Positions 26,733 through 33,231 of a DNA stretch of 33,231 bases are shown in pieces. A model generated the notes under the pieces. That model searched no databases. It saw only the letters and a list, made by a program, of their open reading frames with translations, and was not told the DNA's origin. The stretch comes from Halobacteriales archaeon SW_10_66_29 (GTDB lineage Archaea; Halobacteriota; Halobacteria; Halobacteriales; Haloarculaceae): the NCBI GenBank assembly GCA_003022845.1, contig PXSF01000070.1, forward strand, positions 1 through 33,231, given 5' to 3'. The translations under genes were made by a program, and so were the position numbers. Position 1 is the stretch's first letter. Every line of letters begins with the position of its first letter.

Positions 26733-27494
26733 TTACGACAGTTCTGACTCCAGTTCGCTGGTGACAGTGAGAAGATCAGTTGCCAGTTCATCGTGCACTC
26801 GATCTTCGTCGAGTCGGTACTTCGGACCACCGACGGTGAGTCCACCAACAATGTCGTCTTCGGCGTCTCGAATGGCCGTCCCCGCGGCGATGAGCCCCTC
26901 GGTGAACTCCTCGTCAACGACGCCGTATCCTCGCGCCTCGGTACTCTCCAGTTCCTCGAACAGCGCCGTCCGGGTGGTGATCGTCGCGTCAGTCTCACGG
27001 GGAAGCCCCCACTCGTCGAGAATATTGTCGACTCGCTTCTGCGGAAGTTCGGCGAGAATCGCTTTCCCGGCGGCTGTGTTGTGCATGTAGTATTCCCTGC
27101 GGAACTTGAGTGTGTGCTCACCCGAAGAGTTGGCGATTGCAGTGTGTACCATAATGAGACGGCCCTGTTCTATCACAGTGAAGTTCACCTCCTCACCGCT
27201 TATTTCTGCGAGGCGCTCGACTTTGTTCTTCGCAACGTGATACGCATGTCGGCGATGGCGTGCGGATTCGTACACTGCGAACGGGTGTAGTGCAATCTCG
27301 TATGTGCCGTCCCGTTCGATCAAAAACCGACTCTTTACCAGCGTCCGGAGGTGTGCGTGAAGGGTGCTTTTCGACTGGTCTACCACGTCAGTCAGTTCCG
27401 CAAGCGTCAGTCCGTTCCGGTCACTGACGAGCTCGATGATCCGTAACGAGGTCTGTGTCGTCTGTAACGTTCGTCCCCTGTCATCTCCTAGCAT
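26733..27494 (-). CDS. IclR-family transcriptional regulator (second)
   Basis: RTLQTTQTSLRIIELVSDRNGLTLAELTDVVDQSKSTLHAHLRTLVKSRFLIERDG; effector domain MHNTAAGKAILAELPQKRVDNIL. Confidence 0.92.
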   Translation of the reverse strand: MLGDDRGRTLQTTQTSLRIIELVSDRNGLTLAELTDVVDQSKSTLHAHLRTLVKSRFLIERDGTYEIALHPFAVYESARHRRHAYHVAKNKVERLAEISGEEVNFTVIEQGRLIMVHTAIANSSGEHTLKFRREYYMHNTAAGKAILAELPQKRVDNILDEWGLPRETDATITTRTALFEELESTEARGYGVVDEEFTEGLIAAGTAIRDAEDDIVGGLTVGGPKYRLDEDRVHDELATDLLTVTSELESELS

Positions 27495-27583
27495 ATCACA
27501 TGCCCTCCCGGTCGACGATGTTAAGCGTTTCCATAATGTAAACAGCACGGTGATGAGACGGCTGTGTGGGAAAATAACGTCTC

Positions 27584-27694
27584 ATAGTGATTGTTGTGAT
27601 TATTTTCGGAGTCGCATCGCATTCTCGGGAGTGTCACGGGCTGACACCGGAGTCTGATGGGTCGACAGTGGTAACGACTCACAACAATCACTAT
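27584..27694. mobile_element. MITE-like 111-bp inverted-repeat element (copy C)
   Basis: Perfect 15-16 bp TIRs: atagtgattgttgtga at 27584 and tcacaacaatcactat ending 27694; right end contains the TAG stop (rc cta 27691-27693) of the GH88 gene. Confidence 0.7.
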
Positions 27695-28869
27695 CGCGCC
27701 TCCGCCAGTGCGTTCCGCAGGGCGCGAGCGACGTAGAAGTCCGTCCAGACGAGTTCGTTATCGGTCGCGTAGTCACCGGGGTAGTTGTAACAGCCGTGGA
27801 GAACCATGCCACGTCGGTGGTCGTCGACATCTGTGCGCATGTAGTCCGAGACGAGGGAGGCCAGTACCTCGCGACCCACGTCACGCAGACGCGAGATGCG
27901 GGGACCGTCCCCCTCCAGCGCGAGGAGCCCGTACGCTGTCAACCCGGCACAGCTGGTGTCACGGGGAACGTCGGGGATTCGCGGGTCCTCGAAATCCCAG
28001 TAGGGGACGAGATCCTGCGGCGTGTGATCGCAGTAGTAGTCGACAGCAGCGTCGAGGTGGTCGAGATACCGACGCGCACCAGTCGCGGAGTATGCCCGCG
28101 ACAGGCCGGCGATATTCCAGCCCTGGCCACGCGCCCAGCACGTGTCCTCACTGTACGCCAGCGTGTCGAAAAACTCGTCCGCCTGTCCTGTCTCCGGATC
28201 GTATGCCGCCATGTGGATGTTGGATCCGTCGTCTTCGAGATACCAGTCGATGTGGCGGTCCGCGTGGGCCAGTGCGACATCGCGGAACCTCGTGGTTCCG
28301 GTTTCCTCGTAGGCCCGCCAGAGCACGGGCAGCGACGTGTAGATCGTATCGAGAACGGCGACGTTCTCGCCGGGCGGGCGCCCGTCGACCTCCTGTTCCA
28401 TGTCGAACTGCTTCTCGGGACCCTTTATCTTGTGCACGCCCACGCGAACCTGGCGCGCGGCTTCGTCGAACATGTCGACCATCGCATCGGCTCCCGCCAG
28501 CCCGATCGCATAGAGGTCCCTGTCGCCCGTGTGATCGTATCCGAAAAAGCCCGCATAGTCGAAATTCATCCCACAGAACATCCAGTCCCGCGGCATCTCC
28601 GCGTAGAGCGTGTCCGTGTGGTCGTAGGCTGCCCGTTTGAACCGGGCTGCTCGCTCGTCCTCGCCGGCGCGTGAAGCGACCTCGTGTGCGATCCACAGCA
28701 ATCCGACCCAGTGTCCACCACACCAGTTACCGTCGTCCGTCGTCTCCCACTCGCCGGTTTGGGGGTCGGCGACAAACGGGAACCGGTCGCCCGTTTCATC
28801 GAGCGTCGCTTCCACGCGGTCGGTCATCATCTCCAGTGCTGTCCGCAGTCGGGTCTCGCTCAGTGTCAT
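27691..28869 (-). CDS. Glycoside hydrolase family 88-like (unsaturated glucuronyl hydrolase type)
   Basis: (alpha/alpha)6-barrel-like motifs GNWCGGHWVGLLWIAHEVA, DTIYTSLPVLWRAYEETG, TCWARGQGWNIAGLSRAY, DTSCAGLTAYGLLAL. Confidence 0.85.
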   Translation of the reverse strand: MTLSETRLRTALEMMTDRVEATLDETGDRFPFVADPQTGEWETTDDGNWCGGHWVGLLWIAHEVASRAGEDERAARFKRAAYDHTDTLYAEMPRDWMFCGMNFDYAGFFGYDHTGDRDLYAIGLAGADAMVDMFDEAARQVRVGVHKIKGPEKQFDMEQEVDGRPPGENVAVLDTIYTSLPVLWRAYEETGTTRFRDVALAHADRHIDWYLEDDGSNIHMAAYDPETGQADEFFDTLAYSEDTCWARGQGWNIAGLSRAYSATGARRYLDHLDAAVDYYCDHTPQDLVPYWDFEDPRIPDVPRDTSCAGLTAYGLLALEGDGPRISRLRDVGREVLASLVSDYMRTDVDDHRRGMVLHGCYNYPGDYATDNELVWTDFYVARALRNALAEAR

Positions 28870-28876
28870 GGTTGTC

Positions 28877-29938
28877 TCATAGCCAGTCGGCCTGTTTGTT
28901 CGCCGGGAGCGGGGTCTGATTGATGATATCCTGCCAGGGGGGCTGTTCGTCGACGAGTCCCTGTTTGATCATCGTTTCGCCCGTGTTCGTGAAGTACTGC
29001 TGTCGAGGGGTCGGGTCCCAGTGGCGCTCGAGGTCTAGATTCCGGAGTGTCTGGAGTGCCAGTGGTTCGGGCCACTCGGCCGCCGCCGCCCAAACACTGG
29101 CAGTCTCCTCCAGATTGTTGCGTGCGTATTCGGCTCCATCCATGAGAGCGCTGATGATGCGACCCAACACGTCAGGCCGTTCTTCGATCGTCGTCGTCCC
29201 GGCCGTAATCACCTGTGGGGGGATCCACTCGGCGTGTTCGCGGACACGCCAGACGCGCTTGAGATCGCCTTCATCGAGTTGAATCAGTGACAGCGGCGGG
29301 ATAATCCAGGTCAGGTCCGCGCCTCCCTGCTTGACGGTCGTGAGACACTCCCCGAGGCCACCGGCGTAGACGAACTCGACGTCGTCGATCGAAACGCCGT
29401 CTGCGCGACTGATCGACTGGATCGCGGCCGCTTCCGGGCTATCACCTTCCCCATTGACGGCGATCTGCGCCCCTGCCGCGTCCTGTATCGACTCTATCCC
29501 GGAGTCCGCTCGGGCGAAAAATTCGATCGGATTCACACCCAGGGAAATACCAAGGATGTTTATCGGTGCTCCTTGGATGTACGCGTTAACTGGCGCCGCC
29601 AGCCCGCCCAGTCCCACGTCGAGTCCACCCGTCGAAATGCCTCTGACGACGTCGCCAGCGCTGCCGAAAGAAACGATTTCCTCAACTTCGAGGTTGTGGT
29701 CCGCGAACGTCTCTTGCTCTCTTGCCATCAACAGACGTGCCGATCCCGGAGCGGTCGGATACACTGACACTGCCAAACTGATCGATGTCGTCGCCGGTTC
29801 AGTTGGTGTCGTTTCCCCAGCCCCGTCCGCGTCGTCCGCGCTATCTGAATCGTCCGAGCCGGAACAACCAGCCAGTGTGACGACGGACGCGGCCCCTATC
29901 GAGGCAAGGACGGACCGTCTAGTATGCTGTCTTGACAT
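28877..29938 (-). CDS. SsuA/NMT1-type ABC transporter substrate-binding lipoprotein (Tat)
   Basis: MSRQHTRRSVLASIGAASVVTLAGCSGSDDSD; body with GGLDVGLGGLAAPVNAYIQGAPINILGIS. Confidence 0.88.
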   Translation of the reverse strand: MSRQHTRRSVLASIGAASVVTLAGCSGSDDSDSADDADGAGETTPTEPATTSISLAVSVYPTAPGSARLLMAREQETFADHNLEVEEIVSFGSAGDVVRGISTGGLDVGLGGLAAPVNAYIQGAPINILGISLGVNPIEFFARADSGIESIQDAAGAQIAVNGEGDSPEAAAIQSISRADGVSIDDVEFVYAGGLGECLTTVKQGGADLTWIIPPLSLIQLDEGDLKRVWRVREHAEWIPPQVITAGTTTIEERPDVLGRIISALMDGAEYARNNLEETASVWAAAAEWPEPLALQTLRNLDLERHWDPTPRQQYFTNTGETMIKQGLVDEQPPWQDIINQTPLPANKQADWL

Positions 29939-30058
29939 ACTGGTACCTCCAACGACAGCGGGACGTTTTCCGTGCAGTATCTAATAATTAATGGTAATCA
30001 AAATGTCACGTATACCATCGGGAAAAGCTTAATTGCCAAGTCGTAAAATAGAGCGTGT

Positions 30059-30817
30059 ATGAACACCAGGCACGTCCACGCTGCGCAAGGGCTGGGACTC
30101 GCAGCGTTTGTCAGTAGTCTGGAATATCTCGCTCGGAGTGGGGCTGTCGGCCGTATCACCCTGGTTCCGCCGTCAGAGATGGGAACGACGTTGGTGAATT
30201 TGCTGGTATCGGGTGAAATTACCGGGGACATCTGGCAGACGTTCTCCGTCGTCCTCGGAGCGTTCTCGCTTGCTGTGCTGGTCGGCATCCCGGCCGGGTG
30301 GGCGCTCTGGCAGTCGGCCGAACTCAAGGAGATACTGGACCCATTCATCATCACCTACTACGCAATCCCGGTGTTCGTGTTCTATCCGCTCTTGCTCGTG
30401 GTGTTCGGGTTCAATCGACTCCCGATCCTGCTGATTGCCTTCGCGATGGGCGTCGTTGCCGTGGTGATTAACACGGCAAACGGGTTCGAGGCCGTCGATC
30501 AGGTGTACCTCGATGTCGGCCGGGCAGTGCGGCTCTCGCGGTACCAGCGATTCAGACACATTGCGCTGCCTGCTGCACTCCCGTACGTCTTCACCGGCCT
30601 CAAACTGGGGTTCATCTATTCGCTCATCGGCGTCATCGCAAGCGAATTCATTCTGGCCGGGTCGGGGCTCGGGTATCTCGTTTCCAATTACTATACGACG
30701 TTCAACACCGCGAAAATGTACGCCGTCATGCTGTTCGTTGTCATCGTCTCCGTTGCTATCAACCAGACGTTGCTGCGCATCGAGGGCAGGCTCTACCAAC
30801 ACAGGGTGAATGCATGA
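30059..30817 (+). CDS. ABC transporter permease (SsuC/TauC-like)
   Basis: TM helices; EAA loop DQVYLDVGRAVRLSRYQRFRHIALPAALPYVFTGLKLGF. Confidence 0.9.
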   Translation: MNTRHVHAAQGLGLAAFVSSLEYLARSGAVGRITLVPPSEMGTTLVNLLVSGEITGDIWQTFSVVLGAFSLAVLVGIPAGWALWQSAELKEILDPFIITYYAIPVFVFYPLLLVVFGFNRLPILLIAFAMGVVAVVINTANGFEAVDQVYLDVGRAVRLSRYQRFRHIALPAALPYVFTGLKLGFIYSLIGVIASEFILAGSGLGYLVSNYYTTFNTAKMYAVMLFVVIVSVAINQTLLRIEGRLYQHRVNA

Positions 30818-31623
30818 TGGCGGCCGCTCACGACACGCGGCGACAGTCTTTCGTATTGAGCTATCGTAACGCCAGTCGGATCGGTGCCGTCGTACTTCTG
30901 CTACTGGGCTGGCGGGCACTGACCGCATTGGTCGGGGCTGCCGTGCTTCCGGGCCCCGTGGAAACGGTCGGAGTGGCGACGGAGGGGATCATCGTCGAGG
31001 GGTGGATGCTGGCAAACTTCGTCAACACGCTGGCGGCCCTGCTCGGGAGCTTCCTTGTTGCTGTGGGAGTCGGCGGAGTCATCGGCATCGTCCTGGGTAG
31101 TCGGGAGTCACTCCGGGCAGTGTTCGAGCCGTTCCTGCTCAACACCTACGCAGTCCCAAAGATCATTCTCTTCCCGGTGTTCCTGTTCATCTTCCAGTTT
31201 GGCATCGATCAGAAAATCGCGTTCGGGGCTTTTCACGGCACCTTTCCGATGGCTATCATCCTCATGAACGCCGTCCGGGAAATTCCGGACATTCACCGGG
31301 ACGTTGCACGGTCCTTGCAGCTCTCGCGGTGGCAGAACGTCCGATACGTGGTGCTGCCCTCAGTGCTCGCTCCTCTGATCGTCGGGCTCCGGTTCGCGTT
31401 CAACCTCAGCTTTCTCGGGGTGATCCTGTCGGAGTTGTTCGCCGCGCGATCCGGACTCGGGCTCATCCTGCAGAACGCGCTGGGAAGCGTCAACCGACCT
31501 TACATCATGGGCGTGACGTTCGTCATCGTCGTCATCGCCCTCCTGGTCAACTTCGTGTTCTATGGCGTTCAGCGGTATCTCGAGTTCAACTGGGGTATCT
31601 CCGTCGACGAGGGAGGGATGTGA
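30814..31623 (+). CDS. ABC transporter permease (SsuC/TauC-like), second
   Basis: PDIHRDVARSLQLSRWQNVRYVVLPSVLAPLIVGLRFAFNLSFLGVILSELF; 4-nt ATGA overlap with preceding permease. Confidence 0.9.
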   Translation: MMAAAHDTRRQSFVLSYRNASRIGAVVLLLLGWRALTALVGAAVLPGPVETVGVATEGIIVEGWMLANFVNTLAALLGSFLVAVGVGGVIGIVLGSRESLRAVFEPFLLNTYAVPKIILFPVFLFIFQFGIDQKIAFGAFHGTFPMAIILMNAVREIPDIHRDVARSLQLSRWQNVRYVVLPSVLAPLIVGLRFAFNLSFLGVILSELFAARSGLGLILQNALGSVNRPYIMGVTFVIVVIALLVNFVFYGVQRYLEFNWGISVDEGGM

Positions 31624-31624
31624 C

Positions 31625-32407
31625 GTGGCCACGATCGAACTCGAGGATGTCTCGAAGACGTACGACGCGAACAAACGGGACAGTGGTGTCGAAGCTGTTC
31701 GGAACGTGTCGATGCACGTCGGGAGTGGCGAGTTTGTCTCCATCGTCGGCCCGACGGGCTGTGGGAAGAGCACACTCATGGAGATCGTCGCCGGACTTAC
31801 CGATCCCACGGCAGGGGAGGTCACGATAGCGGGTGAGCCGGTGACTGGCCCACGCCGCGATGTCGGTGTCGTCTTCCAGAAGGATTCGACGTTTCCGTGG
31901 CGGACCGTCCTCGAAAACGTCGAGTTCGGCTTGCAGATGCATGGCGTGACGTTCGACGAGCGGCGCGAGCGGTCCCGGGACGTGATCGAACTCGTCGGAC
32001 TGAGCGGCTTCGAGGATACGTATCCCAACGAGCTTTCGGGAGGGATGCGCCAGCGCGTTGCCATCGCACGAACACTCGTCATGAATCCCGCGGTGATGTT
32101 GATGGACGAACCGTTCGGCGCACTCGACGAACAGACACGGATCATGCTCGGAGACGAACTCCTCTCCATTGCTGCAAAGACCGAGCAAACGACGCTGTTT
32201 ATTACCCACTCGATCAACGAGGCGATTCACCTCTCCGATCGCGTCGTCGTGATGAGTGCCCGCCCTGGACAGATAAAGGAGACCGTCGGGGTGGATATCC
32301 CACGCCCGAGGAGCACTGACGTCTTCGGCTCCGAGCGGTTCAACGACCTCAGTGAACGGGTATGGGAGCTGCTCAAACCGGAGGCCGAATCGGGACTGCA
32401 ACGGTGA
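31625..32407 (+). CDS. ABC transporter ATP-binding protein (SsuB/TauB-like), GTG start
   Basis: VATIELEDVSKTYDA; Walker A GPTGCGKST; LSGGMRQRVAIARTLVMNPAVMLMDEPFGALDEQTR; H-switch THSINEAI. Confidence 0.92.
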   Translation: MATIELEDVSKTYDANKRDSGVEAVRNVSMHVGSGEFVSIVGPTGCGKSTLMEIVAGLTDPTAGEVTIAGEPVTGPRRDVGVVFQKDSTFPWRTVLENVEFGLQMHGVTFDERRERSRDVIELVGLSGFEDTYPNELSGGMRQRVAIARTLVMNPAVMLMDEPFGALDEQTRIMLGDELLSIAAKTEQTTLFITHSINEAIHLSDRVVVMSARPGQIKETVGVDIPRPRSTDVFGSERFNDLSERVWELLKPEAESGLQR

Positions 32408-32535
32408 ATTCGCCGGTCCATATATCTTGACCCGTGACGACAGTAGTATCCCCGAGGGGGAGTGTCTGGAGTATCGTGCTAGCAAACGAAACTCGGTAAC
32501 CACCTCAGACCGGCTTTTGTTCGATACGATAGAAT

Positions 32536-32559
32536 AATCGAAAGCTAAGAGTTTCGATT
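32536..32559. repeat. Short inverted repeat (8-bp arms, 8-nt loop) in AT-rich intergenic region
   Basis: aatcgaaa-gctaagag-tttcgatt. Confidence 0.5.
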
Positions 32560-32695
32560 TGTTATATCAAAGTATATATGTCGTCCCACTCGGATTTCCG
32601 TGGCGATCGGTTCGGAAGCGGGGCTCTGGTCGGTAAAATACGGTTGGGTCTCGCCATGTGGGCGAACGGATGATAGCACATATCCTCACGCATTC

Positions 32696-32805
32696 GTAGT
32701 GGTTGTCGTGATTATTTTCAGACTCCCTCGGAAATACAGGGAGTTCAGGGCTCGAATCTTGGGTATTGTGTCTGCCCGGCGGTAACGGGTCACACGCTAC
32801 GTAGA
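32696..32805. mobile_element. MITE-like element (copy D, degraded ends)
   Basis: gtagtggttgtcgtgattattttcagact start and ggtaacgggtcacacgctacgtaga end, ~110 bp, colinear with copies A and C (ggtaa block at offset 85-86 in all three). Confidence 0.6.
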
Positions 32806-33084
32806 TCGACCTGCTGTATCCAGTCGTGAATAGCGTTCTGAGGGCGGTTGGCACCAAAAAGTAATAAAAAGTTTATCTATATAAGTTTTATAGGTTATCG
32901 AATACATATTTTTTCTGACTTTACTGTCGCGCGGGTATCTACCGGCGCTCGACGGGTCGCGTGGCGGACGCTACAAGGGGGGAGTGCGGTCGATCCGGTG
33001 CTGACTCATACTGGTGGCTGATCGCTATCGGGCTGTGCGGGCGGAAAGACCGAGTTTAAGTTACGGGGAGGGAAACTCACGCCC

Positions 33085-33231
33085 ATGGAATCACGCACCT
33101 ACACGGCAGATGCGGCGCCGGGCGACAGCGTCACAGTCGCCGGCTGGGTTCACGAGATCAGGGACCTCGGCGGGATCGCCTTTCTCATCCTCCGGGACAC
33201 GACCGGGAAGATCCAGGTCAAGTTCGAGAAA
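33085..33231 (+). CDS. aspS: Aspartyl-tRNA synthetase, N-terminal OB-fold (truncated by window end)
   Basis: [49 protein letters not shown]. Confidence 0.88.
   Translation, partial: MESRTYTADAAPGDSVTVAGWVHEIRDLGGIAFLILRDTTGKIQVKFEK

Noticed and set aside
32567-32857. 96-aa minus-strand ORF before aspS
   Set aside because: It reads through the degraded element D and AT-rich sequence; no protein-like conservation features.

Overview
Haloarchaeal (high-GC, Tat lipoproteins, RdfA/SMC-like pair) chromosomal window. From left to right: a coiled-coil membrane protein; a type IA topoisomerase gene (topA) carrying a 536-aa intein and an internal deletion/frameshift; an orphan IS630-like HTH protein; an aldo/keto reductase; an SMC/Rad50-like + RdfA pair; then a ~23 kb accessory catabolic region. 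That region holds two FGGY kinases (one disrupted), two IclR regulators, an acetoin/pyruvate-dehydrogenase-type complex (E1b, E1a, a frameshifted E2, and a divergent lipoamide dehydrogenase), a SAF-domain/homoserine-dehydrogenase-like oxidoreductase, a sugar-type ABC transporter (MalE/F/G/K-like), a PdxA-family dehydrogenase, a GH88-type hydrolase and an SsuABC/NMT1-type transporter. The window ends in the start of aspS. Most notable non-annotated signals: (i) a family of ~111-bp inverted-repeat elements (three full copies plus one solo end) whose terminal repeats differ between copies but stay complementary within a copy, with several abutting stop codons; (ii) an intein with two embedded HTH-like segments; (iii) two 22-bp dyads GTTACA-N10-TGTAA(C/T) upstream of the SMC-like gene and two GTTCT-N7-AGAAC dyads upstream of an iclR gene; (iv) a gene set that together suggests an undescribed route for (deoxy/branched) sugar or polyol phosphates ending in acetoin-dehydrogenase-like cleavage; (v) three separate in-gene lesions that need read-level checking. 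All calls come from reading the sequence and supplied ORFs; no database search was run.
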